From contig JAGWIE010000007.1 of the NCBI GenBank assembly GCA_028866445.1, forward strand, positions 1 to 16,246: a DNA stretch of 16,246 bases, given 5' to 3'. The DNA comes from Rhodospirillales bacterium. GTDB taxonomy: Bacteria > Pseudomonadota > Alphaproteobacteria > Acetobacterales > Acetobacteraceae. Below, piece by piece: positions 6,775 to 14,436 of this stretch. The position numbers and the translations under genes are program-made. Each line of letters opens with the position of its first letter. Positions within the stretch are counted from its first letter, which is position 1. The notes under the pieces are model-generated. The model worked only from the letters and a program-made list of their open reading frames with translations, was not told the origin of the DNA and searched no databases.

Positions 6775-7547
6775 GCCGCCAGCGTCACACTCACAGGCAC
6801 GTGGTCGCTCGGCTGGGTTTTGGCCCGCTCATCTTTATGGATGGTCACGGATATCAACCGCTCTGCCAGCCTGGGCGAGAGCAATGCGTGGTCTATTCTC
6901 AGGCCCACATTCCTGTCCCAGGCGCCGGCCTGATAATCCCAAAAAGTATAGAGCGTCTCTTTCGGGTGCAGTGCGCGCACCGCCTCGGTTAGCCCGGTGT
7001 GCAAAAGCGCATGAAACGCCGCGCGGGTTTCCGGGCGGATCAGCGCGTCATTGGCGGGCAGGGCGCGGGGGGCGAAATCCGCGTCTGTCGGGCAAACATT
7101 ATAATCGCCCGCAAGAATAAAATCCTCATCTGATTCCATCATCGCCGCTGCATGTTCGCGCAGCGCCGTCATCCAGTGCAGTTTGTACTGATACCCCGCT
7201 TCGCCGCCGGAATTGCCGTTGGGCAGATACAGACCACCGATTTTCACGCCCCGCGCTTTCACTTCAACGAAGCGCGCATGGGCGTCTTCCTCATTCATGC
7301 CGGGTAGGCGGCGGTGCGTTACCTCAACACCACCCTTATGCAGAATGGCCACACCATTATAGGATTTCTGCCCGACAATTTCCGCCTCATACCCTAGTGC
7401 CGAGAACGCCATGGTGGGGAATTGGTGCGCCTCGCATTTAATCTCTTGCAGCAACAAAAAATCCGGCTGCTCGCGCGCCAGAAAATCCGCGACATGCGCC
7501 TCGCGCGTGCGGACGGAGTTGACGTTCCAAGTGGTGATTTTAGTCAA
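6771..7547 (-). CDS. xthA: Exodeoxyribonuclease III (AP endonuclease)
   Basis: ExoIII cleaves abasic sites and degrades duplex DNA from 3' ends in base excision repair. The 258-residue protein has the complete EEP-fold active site: Asn8 in TWNVNSVR, metal-binding Glu35 in LLQEIK, Tyr107 in YLPNG, Asp148 and Asn150 in GDYNV, the IDHALLS motif, and the C-terminal SDHVPV with catalytic His249. These match E. coli E34, Y109, D151, N153 and H259 in order and spacing. The length is normal. The start overlaps the erpA stop by 8 bp, so the two genes are probably co-transcribed. The stop overlaps the sufA stop tail to tail, leaving no space for an intergenic terminator. Confidence 0.96.
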   Translation of the reverse strand: MTKITTWNVNSVRTREAHVADFLAREQPDFLLLQEIKCEAHQFPTMAFSALGYEAEIVGQKSYNGVAILHKGGVEVTHRRLPGMNEEDAHARFVEVKARGVKIGGLYLPNGNSGGEAGYQYKLHWMTALREHAAAMMESDEDFILAGDYNVCPTDADFAPRALPANDALIRPETRAAFHALLHTGLTEAVRALHPKETLYTFWDYQAGAWDRNVGLRIDHALLSPRLAERLISVTIHKDERAKTQPSDHVPVSVTLAA

Positions 7548-7881
7548 CGGAGAACGACGTGCCGCAGCCGCAGGAGGCCGTTGCGTTCGGGTTCTTGATC
7601 ATAAAATGGGCGCCCATCAGCGCGTCGCTAAAATCAAGTTCCGCCCCGCCCAGAAAATCCAGGCTTACGGGATCCACGAACACAGTGGCACCGTCGCGCT
7701 CCAGCATCAGATCATCCGGTGCCCGCGCATCCGTCAGGTCGAACTTATATTGCAGGCCGGAGCAGCCACCGGCCAGCACCTCCACCCGCAGCGCCTTGGC
7801 GCCCGGCTCACCGGCCAGAATCTCCGCCACCCTGGCGGCGGCGGCGGCGGAAATGGCAAAAGGGGCGATCACGTCGTTCAT
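7540..7881 (-). CDS. erpA: Iron-sulfur cluster insertion protein ErpA
   Basis: This 113-residue A-type carrier delivers Fe-S clusters to target enzymes. It has Cys40 in GGCSGLQY and Cys104/Cys106 in SCGCGTSF, plus the FVDPVSLDFLGGAELDF and HFMIKNPNA segments typical of ErpA. The N-terminus contains a run of five alanines (12-16) encoded by a GGC-type trinucleotide repeat. No Shine-Dalgarno sequence precedes the ATG; instead an AT-rich run sits within 15 bp of it, so the message may be leaderless. The gene is divergent from dgt and overlaps xthA by 8 bp. Having erpA apart from the suf operon is common. It is less basic at its N-terminus than the suf-linked paralogue, with which it shares the cysteine pattern but limited sequence elsewhere. 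Confidence 0.92.
   Translation of the reverse strand: MNDVIAPFAISAAAAARVAEILAGEPGAKALRVEVLAGGCSGLQYKFDLTDARAPDDLMLERDGATVFVDPVSLDFLGGAELDFSDALMGAHFMIKNPNATASCGCGTSFSVD
7834..7850. repeat. GGC trinucleotide run (about 5.7 copies)
   Basis: Seventeen bases of uninterrupted GGC repeat lie inside erpA and encode the alanine run at residues 12-16. Such runs can change length by slippage in whole codons. Here that would only vary a surface N-terminal alanine stretch, so a functional role is unlikely. Confidence 0.6.
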
Positions 7882-7887
7882 AGATAA

Positions 7888-7916
7888 TATATAGCGCGGC
7901 TGGGCCTTGGAGGTAA
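7888..7916 (-). promoter_or_regulatory. Possible erpA-xthA promoter
   Basis: On the minus strand TTACCT (7916-7911) and TATATA (7893-7888) are separated by exactly 17 bp. The TATATA box matches the -10 consensus at four of six positions and TTACCT the -35 at three. It is the only AT-rich stretch nearby. If used, transcription would begin within a few bases of the erpA ATG at 7881, which agrees with the lack of a ribosome binding site. The call rests on weak hexamers and position only. Confidence 0.3.
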
Positions 7917-7920
7917 GGCC
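7903..7920. promoter_or_regulatory. Inverted repeat in the erpA-dgt spacer
   Basis: GGCCTT and AAGGCC are perfect 6-bp arms around the 6-bp spacer GGAGGT. The repeat lies in the 61-bp gap between the divergent starts of erpA and dgt and overlaps the candidate erpA -35 box. It could be a protein-binding dyad or a small RNA hairpin. I do not recognise it as the site of a known regulator. It is not IscR type 1-like. Confidence 0.35.
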
Positions 7921-7942
7921 ACGCTGTTCTAAAGCCCTGCTT

Positions 7943-9085
7943 ATGATGAAAGCCCCCTATGCTGTACAGGAGCAGGAAACGCGTGGGCGCACCCATGATC
8001 AGGCGCGTTCAGATGATCGCAGCCCCTATCAGCGCGACCGCGACCGCGTGGTGCACTGCTCGGCCTTTCGCAAGCTGCAATATAAAACCCAGGTTTTCAT
8101 CAATCGTGAGGGGGATTTCTACCGCACGCGCCTAACCCACAGCCTGGAAGTGGCTCAAATTGCCCGCGCCATTGCCCGCGCCTTGGCGTTTGATGAAGAC
8201 CTCACCGAATGCCTGGCTTTGGCGCATGATTTGGGCCACCCGCCCTTTGGCCATGCGGGGGAAAAGGGGCTGGATGAGGCGCTGAGGGATTTCGGCGGGT
8301 TCGACCATAACGACCAGAGCTTCCGCGTCGTCACCCGGCTTGAGCAGCGTTATGCCGCGTTTGATGGGCTGAACCTCACCTGGGAAAGCCTGGAAGGGTT
8401 GGCCAAGCATAACGGCCCCTTGAAAAACCCGCCGCCGACCATCGCCGCGTTCGATGCGCAAACCAGCCTGGACCTTGCCCGCCAAACCTCAGGCGAGGCG
8501 CAAATTGCCGCGTTTTCAGATGATATTGCCTATAACACCCATGATTTGGATGACGGCCTGCGCGCTGGGTTGTTCAGCTTTGAGGACATCCTGCCTTTGC
8601 CTATCATTGGTGATCTGCTGCGCGAGGCTCGCAGCCGCACCGATGAACCCCACCGTATCCGCGCCGAGCTTAGCCGCAGCGTGATCAATGCCCTGGTGCA
8701 TGATGCGCTGGCTGAAAGCGGGCGCCGTCTGGCGGCACTCAGCCCCAAACGCGCTGAGGATATCCGCGCCGCCGTAACCCCGGTTATCGCTTTCTCAGAT
8801 GAATTCCGGGTGGCGAATATCGAGCTGAAGCGTTTCCTCATGGCGCGTATGTATCGGCATTGGAAGCTAAACCGTATGAACCATAAATGCGCCAACGTGA
8901 CGCGCACTTTGGGCGGCCTGCTGCTGCGCAAGCCGGATCTGCTGCCGGATGACTGGCGCGAGCGCGCTGGCAAGGGCGAAACCCTGCAAGCCGCCGCCAC
9001 GGTGCGCGACTACGTGGCTGGCATGACCGACCGTTACGCCTTGGATGAATTTTCCCGTTTGACCGATCCATCGGTCCCCGCTTGA
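7943..9085 (+). CDS. dgt: Deoxyguanosinetriphosphate triphosphohydrolase-like protein
   Basis: This HD-domain dNTP triphosphohydrolase of the dGTPase-like type splits dNTPs into nucleoside and triphosphate, helping control dNTP pools. With the ATG at 7943 it has 380 residues, normal for the short type found in alphaproteobacteria. An ATG immediately after (7946) is equally possible, and no ribosome binding site lies close to either. Metal ligands are visible: His66 in RLTHSLEVA, His95-Asp96 in ALAHDLGHPPFGH, and Asp193/Asp194 in FSDDIAYNTHD. The FDHNDQSFRVVTRLE segment and the N-terminal RDRDRVVHCSAFRKLQYKTQV are also characteristic. The substrate need not be dGTP alone. It is divergent from erpA and is followed by argS 8 bp later, so it may head the long plus-strand gene run. 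Confidence 0.94.
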   Translation: MMKAPYAVQEQETRGRTHDQARSDDRSPYQRDRDRVVHCSAFRKLQYKTQVFINREGDFYRTRLTHSLEVAQIARAIARALAFDEDLTECLALAHDLGHPPFGHAGEKGLDEALRDFGGFDHNDQSFRVVTRLEQRYAAFDGLNLTWESLEGLAKHNGPLKNPPPTIAAFDAQTSLDLARQTSGEAQIAAFSDDIAYNTHDLDDGLRAGLFSFEDILPLPIIGDLLREARSRTDEPHRIRAELSRSVINALVHDALAESGRRLAALSPKRAEDIRAAVTPVIAFSDEFRVANIELKRFLMARMYRHWKLNRMNHKCANVTRTLGGLLLRKPDLLPDDWRERAGKGETLQAAATVRDYVAGMTDRYALDEFSRLTDPSVPA

Positions 9086-9093
9086 GAGAGATG

Positions 9094-10824
9094 ATGCAAG
9101 ACGAAAATTTGTTTGCCGCTATGCGTGGCGATGTTCTCAACGCCTTGGATGCCCTAGCCCCCGGCCTGCCGCCGGATGTTCTGGCGCGCGTGGAGGTTAC
9201 CCCCACCAAGGATGCGGCGCATGGGGACATGGCGACCAACGCCGCCATGATCGCCGCCAAGCCCGCGGGTAAAAACCCCCGTGAGTTGGCTGCCGGGCTG
9301 GTGGAAGTGCTGAGCGCCCGCGCGGGAATCGCCAAGGCCGAAGCGGCGGGGCCAGGCTTCGTTAATCTCACCCTTTCGCCTGCTTTGCTGCTGGCGCAAC
9401 TGCCCGTCATTTTGAATGCCCAGGAGGCCTACGGCCAGGGCGCGTCCCGCGCGCGGAAGATCAATGTGGAGTATGTCTCCGCCAACCCCACCGGGCCGCT
9501 GCATGTCGGCCATTGCCGCGGGGCCGTGGTGGGCGATGCGCTTTCCAACCTGCTCACCAAGGCTGGTTATGAGGTCACCAAGGAGTATTACATCAACGAT
9601 GCCGGGGCGCAGGTGCTGGCCTTGGCGCGTTCGGTCTATGTCCGGTATTTGGAGGCGCTGAAGCTCTCGCCGGAGGCCTATATCGAAACCGTGCCCGGCG
9701 GAATGCAATATGGCGGGGCGTATCTCATCCCCATCGGCGAAGCGCTTGCAGAAAAATATGGCGATGAATACGCCGAAACCCCGGAGGCCAACTGGCTCGA
9801 TATTTTTCGGGATTTTGCCGTTTCCCGTATGATGGTCATGATCCGCGAGGATCTGGCGGCGCTTGGCGTGCGGCACGATGTGTTTTCCTCCGAACGCGTT
9901 TTGGTGGAAAATGGTGGGGTGGAGCGTGGCTTGCAGGTGCTGCGCGGAAAAGGCCTGATCTATCGCGGCATATTGGAACCGCCGAAAGGCAAAACACCTG
10001 AGGATTGGGAGCCCCGGGAGCAGGAGCTTTTCCGCTCAACCGAATATGGCGATGACGTTGACCGCCCTATCGCGAAATCTGACGGCAGTTTTACCTATTT
10101 CGCTAACGACATCGCCTACCATGCAGACAAAGTGGCCCGCGGCTGCCCAGACCTTATCGACGTTCTGGGGGCGGACCATGGCGGCTATGTGAAGCGGATG
10201 CAGGCGGCGGTGAAGGCGCTTTCCGGCGGGCGGCTGGATGTGGTGCTCTGCCAGATCGTCAAGGTGATGAAGGATGGCGAGCCGGTTAAAATGTCCAAGC
10301 GTGCCGGCACCTTTGTGGAGCTGCGAGACCTGATCGACGAGGTTGGGCCGGATGCGGTGCGTTTCCTGATCCTGATGCGTAAGGCCGACGCGCAGATGGA
10401 TTTCGATCTCAACGCTGCCCTAGCGCAGACGCGCGAAAATCCGGTGTTCTACGTGCAATATGCCCATGCGCGCTGCCGTTCCGTGCTGCGCGCAGCCCCG
10501 GCTTCTTCGGCCGAGGCGGATTTTTCCACCCTCACGGCGCCTGAGGAGATGGCGCTGCTGCGCCGCCTCATCACCTGGCCCCGCCTGGTGGAACAAGCCG
10601 CCGAGTCGCGCGAGCCGCATAGGGTTGCTTTTTTCCTCTATGAATTGGCGTCGGATTTCCACGCCCTCTGGAATGCGGGACGTGAGAATACAGCACTTCG
10701 CTTCCTGCAAGATGACAAACCGGCGGAGACGGCGGCGCGGATCGGGCTTGTGGCGGCCACCGCCATCGTGCTTCGCTCTGGCCTTGCCGTGCTGGGCGTG
10801 AACCCGGTTGAGGAAATGAGGTAA
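9094..10824 (+). CDS. argS: Arginyl-tRNA synthetase
   Basis: ArgS is the class I synthetase that charges tRNA-Arg. The protein has about 576 residues, the usual length. Domains in order are the N-terminal additional domain (about 1-110), the Rossmann catalytic core with the HIGH-type motif HVGH at 137-140 (PTGPLHVGHCRG), the KMSKS-type motif KMSKR at 399-403, and a C-terminal DALR anticodon-binding domain that starts near ENPVFYVQYAHAR. The EYVSANPTGPLHVGH and YYINDAGAQ segments are diagnostic. Two ATGs stand together at 9091 and 9094. I chose 9094 because the GAGAG at 9084-9088 then has a better distance; the difference is one residue. It follows dgt by 8 bp. The next gene begins 3 bp after the stop. 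Confidence 0.96.
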   Translation: MQDENLFAAMRGDVLNALDALAPGLPPDVLARVEVTPTKDAAHGDMATNAAMIAAKPAGKNPRELAAGLVEVLSARAGIAKAEAAGPGFVNLTLSPALLLAQLPVILNAQEAYGQGASRARKINVEYVSANPTGPLHVGHCRGAVVGDALSNLLTKAGYEVTKEYYINDAGAQVLALARSVYVRYLEALKLSPEAYIETVPGGMQYGGAYLIPIGEALAEKYGDEYAETPEANWLDIFRDFAVSRMMVMIREDLAALGVRHDVFSSERVLVENGGVERGLQVLRGKGLIYRGILEPPKGKTPEDWEPREQELFRSTEYGDDVDRPIAKSDGSFTYFANDIAYHADKVARGCPDLIDVLGADHGGYVKRMQAAVKALSGGRLDVVLCQIVKVMKDGEPVKMSKRAGTFVELRDLIDEVGPDAVRFLILMRKADAQMDFDLNAALAQTRENPVFYVQYAHARCRSVLRAAPASSAEADFSTLTAPEEMALLRRLITWPRLVEQAAESREPHRVAFFLYELASDFHALWNAGRENTALRFLQDDKPAETAARIGLVAATAIVLRSGLAVLGVNPVEEMR

Positions 10825-10827
10825 GGC

Positions 10828-11586
10828 TTGCAGGAGGAAGACGACGATTTCCTGTACCGTCCGCACCGCGCCAAGGGGCAGCGGCTGGACCCCGCGATCA
10901 AGCGCATGGCGATGGCGGCTGGCGGTGTTTCGGTGCTGGTTATCCTCATCGCCTGGGTCTGGAGCGGCATTCACCCTTATACCTTTGGGCCGCCGCCGGT
11001 CATAAGCCCGCCCGCGACACCGCTGCGCATTGTTCCAGCGGACCCTGGCGGCATGGTGGTGCCGGGGGCGGATATTCCCATCATGTCTGGCGATATGGAT
11101 GCTGGCGGCGCGCCCCATCTGGCTCCTGCCACACAAGCGCCTGATATTACCGCATTAAACCAAGCTGCCGGGCTTAATCCGCCGGCGCCTGCCGTACAAG
11201 CCCAGCCTCAAACGCCTGCGCCGCCGCAAGATGCCAGCACCGCCACGCCCTCGGCAACAGATGCGCCCAAGACTATTGTGCCCGCTTCTTCTCAAGCGCC
11301 GCGCCCTGGTTCTGTTGCTACAAGTGCCGCCGCCGCAAAGAGCATGACTGCCGTGCAGCTTGCCGCCACCAGCGACGAGGACGGCGTTTTGGCCGTTTGG
11401 GTGCAGCTTCAACAGAAATTCCCGGATTTGTTGAAAGGGCGGCAACCCGAGATCATCCCGGCAATCGTCAATGGCCAAAGCGTTTGGCGGCTACGGGTTG
11501 GGGGGTTTGCCTCGCCTGACGCGGCTAAAAGCTTTTGTGACGATCTGAGTTCCAAGGGTGCGGCATGCACCGTGGCGGCGTTTTGA
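10828..11586 (+). CDS. Membrane-anchored SPOR-domain protein
   Basis: SPOR domains bind denuded peptidoglycan glycans at the division septum. This 252-residue protein has a short, acidic then basic cytoplasmic N-terminus, one membrane segment at about 28-48 (VSVLVILIAWVW at its centre), a long Pro/Ala/Thr-rich linker of low complexity (about 55-170), and a C-terminal SPOR domain (about 178-252) ending in VWRLRVGGFASPDAAKSFC and the last strand CTVAAF. This is a bitopic N-in, C-out layout. The start is TTG at 10828, 3 bp after the argS stop, with AAGG just upstream. An internal ATG at residue 27 would leave almost no cytoplasmic tail. The end overlaps nagZ by 22 bp. SPOR proteins in this alphaproteobacterial slot are common, and the nagZ neighbour supports a cell-wall role. 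I assign no specific gene name. Confidence 0.85.
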   Translation: MQEEDDDFLYRPHRAKGQRLDPAIKRMAMAAGGVSVLVILIAWVWSGIHPYTFGPPPVISPPATPLRIVPADPGGMVVPGADIPIMSGDMDAGGAPHLAPATQAPDITALNQAAGLNPPAPAVQAQPQTPAPPQDASTATPSATDAPKTIVPASSQAPRPGSVATSAAAAKSMTAVQLAATSDEDGVLAVWVQLQQKFPDLLKGRQPEIIPAIVNGQSVWRLRVGGFASPDAAKSFCDDLSSKGAACTVAAF

Positions 11587-12428
11587 AACCGGCTATTTTA
11601 GGTATTTCCGGGCTGGTGTTAACCACGCAAGAGCGTGCGCTTTTGCAGGAGCACCAGCCGCGCGGGGTTATTCTGTTCGCGCGGAATATTAATAACCGTA
11701 AGCAACTTATTGATCTTAATGCTGATTTAAAAGCAACCTTGCCGCCCGGCGCGGTTTTAATGGTGGACCAGGAGGGCGGGCGTGTGGCGCGGCTTAAACC
11801 TCCGCATTGGCCCGCTTTGCCGCCCGCGGGCAGCCTGCGCACTGAGGAAGAGGCATTCGCGCATGGCCGCGCGCTGGGTGAAATGGTGCGAGAGGCCGGG
11901 TTTACCTGCACCGCCGCCCCGGTGCTGGATATCCGTGTGCCTGGCGCTTCCGATGTGGTGGGCGACCGCGCCATTACTGGCGATGCCGCCACAGTGGGCC
12001 GGCTGGGTGGGGAAATCGCCAGAGGCATAATAGCTGAAGACGTGCTGCCGGTGATGAAGCATTTGCCTGGCCATGGCAGGGCGTTGGTTGATTCTCATAT
12101 TGCCCTGCCACGCGTGCCGGAGCTGACAGAGGATGATCTGCTGCCGTTTATCGCCAATAAAACCTTGCCATGGGCAATGACGGCGCATGTGGTTTACGAG
12201 CAATATGATCCCGTAAATCCAGGTACTTTGTCTGAAATTGTCATTCGGGACCTCGTCCGGGGACGCATTGGCTTTAAAGGCGTTCTGGTATCGGACGATC
12301 TGGCCATGGGGGCACTTTCCGGCACCCCGGCGCAACGCACCACCCGCGCCTTGGCGGCGGGATGTGACATCGCGCTTTATTGCCCCGGCGATTTTGAAGG
12401 CAACCGCGCCGTGCTGGAGGCGCTGTAA
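11565..12428 (+). CDS. nagZ: Beta-N-acetylhexosaminidase NagZ (short form)
   Basis: NagZ is a cytoplasmic GH3 glycosidase that removes N-acetylglucosamine from muropeptides during peptidoglycan recycling. Visible are the VDQEGGRVARL motif (about 66-77), the general-acid loop KHLPGHGRALVDSH (165-178), and the nucleophile region VSDDLAMGAL with Asp244-Asp245. The protein has 287 residues, about 40-50 fewer than usual; it ends soon after the GCDIALYCPGD strand, so the C-terminal helices seen in other NagZ proteins are missing. The downstream M50 gene starts 2 bp later, and reading on in other frames shows no lost NagZ tail, so a recent frameshift is unlikely. The ATG at 11565 overlaps the SPOR gene by 22 bp; a TTG at 11583 is an alternative. 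The barrel core and active site look intact. Confidence 0.9.
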   Translation: MHRGGVLKPAILGISGLVLTTQERALLQEHQPRGVILFARNINNRKQLIDLNADLKATLPPGAVLMVDQEGGRVARLKPPHWPALPPAGSLRTEEEAFAHGRALGEMVREAGFTCTAAPVLDIRVPGASDVVGDRAITGDAATVGRLGGEIARGIIAEDVLPVMKHLPGHGRALVDSHIALPRVPELTEDDLLPFIANKTLPWAMTAHVVYEQYDPVNPGTLSEIVIRDLVRGRIGFKGVLVSDDLAMGALSGTPAQRTTRALAAGCDIALYCPGDFEGNRAVLEAL

Positions 12429-12430
12429 TC

Positions 12431-13135
12431 ATGCCGCATTTCCTGCTCATCATCCTTGCCCTGGTTGCCGCCATCATCATGCACGAGCTGGCGCATGGCG
12501 TTGTGGCCTATTGGCTGGGCGACTACACCGCCCGCTGGGCCGGGCGGCTTACCCTTAACCCTGTGAAACATATCGACAGAACCGGCAGCATCGTCGTGCC
12601 GCTGGTGCTGGCGGTGGGGCAGTTTCTTACGCTGGGGCGGGTTGCCTTTCTTTATGGCTGGGCAAAGCCGGTTCCGGTCAATCCTGTTAATTTACGGTTG
12701 AGAAATTACCGTAACGCCAGACGGTTGATGGCCATTGTTGCTGTGGCGGGGCCGGTGATGAATTTCGTTCTGGCGCTGGTAGGGGGCTTTGCCATGCACG
12801 CGGCGGTGGCGATGCATTCAATTCAGTTCGTGGATTTCCTAGCTTATTTTATCCAGATCAATCTGGTGCTGGGTCTGTTCAATCTTATCCCGCTGCCGCC
12901 CATGGATGGCGGGCGCATTGCCGTGGGCGTGCTACCGCTGCCAATGGCGGTAAAGCTGGCCCAGGCGGAAAAAATTGGCATTGCGGCGGTGTTGCTGGTG
13001 TTATTCGTGTTGCCACTTACCTTGGCGCAATTTGGCATTCAATTCGACCCATTCCGTGAGGTAATGGGGCTGGTTCTGCCAGCGGCGGAGCGCGTGGTGC
13101 TGGTGCTGACGGGGAATGGTATTGGAAGCAACTGA
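12431..13135 (+). CDS. Site-2 protease-like M50 metalloprotease
   Basis: This 234-residue protein is a polytopic membrane zinc protease of the M50 (site-2 protease) type. The zinc site HELAH is at residues 18-22 in the first membrane segment (HExxH), and the third ligand is Asp159 in PPMDGGRI, the family's NPDG/LDG-type motif near the C-terminal third. About four to six hydrophobic segments are visible, including one around 105-130 (VAVAGPVMNFVLALVGG) and one around 180-200. There is no PDZ domain, which separates it from RseP. Substrates are unknown; family members act in regulated membrane proteolysis. It sits 2 bp after nagZ, and its end overlaps scpA by 20 bp. In most alphaproteobacteria known to me nagZ is next to scpA, so this gene is an insertion into, or variant of, that order. 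Confidence 0.9.
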   Translation: MPHFLLIILALVAAIIMHELAHGVVAYWLGDYTARWAGRLTLNPVKHIDRTGSIVVPLVLAVGQFLTLGRVAFLYGWAKPVPVNPVNLRLRNYRNARRLMAIVAVAGPVMNFVLALVGGFAMHAAVAMHSIQFVDFLAYFIQINLVLGLFNLIPLPPMDGGRIAVGVLPLPMAVKLAQAEKIGIAAVLLVLFVLPLTLAQFGIQFDPFREVMGLVLPAAERVVLVLTGNGIGSN

Positions 13136-13874
13136 AGCCCTTGTTCTAAAGCTGGAAGGCTTTGAGGGCCCGTTGGACCTGCTGCTGGAACTCGCCCGTA
13201 CCCAAAAAGTGGACCTCGCCAAGATCTCTATCCTGCAATTGGTTGAGCAATTTCTGGCGGTTATTGAGGGTGCAAGGCGTGTGCGGTTGGAACTGGCGGC
13301 GGACTGGCTGGTGATGGCTGCTTGGCTCACCTGGCTGAAATCCCGCCTGCTGGTGCCCCAGCTTGGCGAGCCGGAGGATGCCGAGATTGCGGCGGATATT
13401 CTGCAGGCCCGGTTGATGGACCTCCAGGCTATGCGTGAGGCCGCGAAATGGATGGGCGCCCGGCCGCAACTCGGCTGGGATGTGTTTGAACGCGGTATCC
13501 CGGAGGAGTTGACGGAGCTCGACCGCTCCCGTCTGAAGCTGGAAATGGCGGGGCTGCTTTCGGCGTATCTTGTGGCGCGGCGCCGGGCGGGGGGCAAGCA
13601 GCAATACCGGCCAAAGCCGATGGTGTATTTCTCGGTGCAGGATGCCTTGCAGCGGGTTGGGCGGCTTTTGGGCTCCCTGCCGGACTGGGCCAGTTTGGAA
13701 CAATTTTTACCCGAAGGGCTGGAGGATGGCACGCCACGCCGGGCAGCCATCTCCTCAACCCTTATCGCGGGGCTGGAAATGGCGAAGTCTGGGCAGCTAG
13801 ATTTAAGACAGGATCAGAGATTCGGGCCGATTCTGATGCGGCAAACAAAGGAAGGCGATGAATTTGACGGCTGA
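13116..13874 (+). CDS. scpA: Segregation and condensation protein ScpA
   Basis: ScpA is the kleisin subunit that bridges SMC heads and works with ScpB in chromosome condensation and segregation. The protein has 252 residues. The N-terminal FEGPLDLLLELARTQKVDLAKISI segment (about residues 16-39) is the diagnostic kleisin start, followed by the helical region LVMAAWLTWLKSRLLVP. A C-terminal winged helix (about 165-250) contacts the SMC head. The ATG at 13116 lies inside the M50 gene with a 20-bp overlap; a TTG at 13122 preceded by GGGG at a better distance is possible and would remove two residues. The 3' end overlaps scpB by 17 bp. No SMC gene is in the window. Confidence 0.94.
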   Translation: MVLEATEALVLKLEGFEGPLDLLLELARTQKVDLAKISILQLVEQFLAVIEGARRVRLELAADWLVMAAWLTWLKSRLLVPQLGEPEDAEIAADILQARLMDLQAMREAAKWMGARPQLGWDVFERGIPEELTELDRSRLKLEMAGLLSAYLVARRRAGGKQQYRPKPMVYFSVQDALQRVGRLLGSLPDWASLEQFLPEGLEDGTPRRAAISSTLIAGLEMAKSGQLDLRQDQRFGPILMRQTKEGDEFDG

Positions 13875-14436
13875 ATTCACCCCGGCGATGCGTTTGGCGG
13901 AAGCGGCGATTTTTGCCGCCACTCAGCCGGTTACGCCGCGTATGCTGGCCAATTTGCTGCCCGAAGATGCCGATGTGGATGCCGTGATGGCGGCGCTGAC
14001 ATTGGCCTATGAAACGCGCGGGGTGAATATTGCCACCATCGGAGGGGGCTGGCAGTTCCGCACGGCGCCAGACCTTGCCCCGTTTCTGCGCAAAGTGGTG
14101 GAGCTGCCGCGCCGCCTGCCGCGCGTGGCGATGGAGAGCCTTGCCATCATCGCCTATCACCAGCCCGTCACGCGCACTGAGATTGAGGAAATCCGTGGGG
14201 CCGCGCTCTCCCAGAACACGTTGGATTTGCTGCTGGAAAACGGCCTGGTGACGCCCAAGGGCCGCAAGGAAACGCCAGGCCGCCCAACGCTTTGGGGCAC
14301 GACACCTGCGTTTTTGGCGCAATTCGGGTTGAACGATCTACGCGAGCTGCCCAAGCGCGAGGAACTGCTGATTGACCCAACCGGCCCCGCGCTTGCGCCA
14401 ATGCCGGAGGCGGAATTGCCCATGGAGCCGGAATGA
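13858..14436 (+). CDS. scpB: Segregation and condensation protein ScpB
   Basis: ScpB dimerises through winged-helix domains and stabilises ScpA within the SMC-ScpAB complex. The 192-residue protein shows the first winged helix from about residue 10 (RLAEAAIFAATQPVTPRML), a second around 78-150, and the signature RVAMESLAIIAYHQPVTRTEIEEIRG with the later GRKETPGRPTLWGTT strand. A strong AGGAAGG ribosome binding site lies just before the ATG, inside scpA. The end overlaps chaC in ATGA. The C-terminal 30 residues are acidic and proline-rich and poorly conserved. Pairing with scpA in adjacent overlapping frames is the normal arrangement. Confidence 0.95.
   Translation: MNLTAEFTPAMRLAEAAIFAATQPVTPRMLANLLPEDADVDAVMAALTLAYETRGVNIATIGGGWQFRTAPDLAPFLRKVVELPRRLPRVAMESLAIIAYHQPVTRTEIEEIRGAALSQNTLDLLLENGLVTPKGRKETPGRPTLWGTTPAFLAQFGLNDLRELPKREELLIDPTGPALAPMPEAELPMEPE

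Noticed and set aside
12429..12500. Frameshifted NagZ tail after the stop codon
   Set aside because: Reading on in the NagZ frame gives no sensible tail, and the M50 protein with an intact HELAH site begins at 12431.
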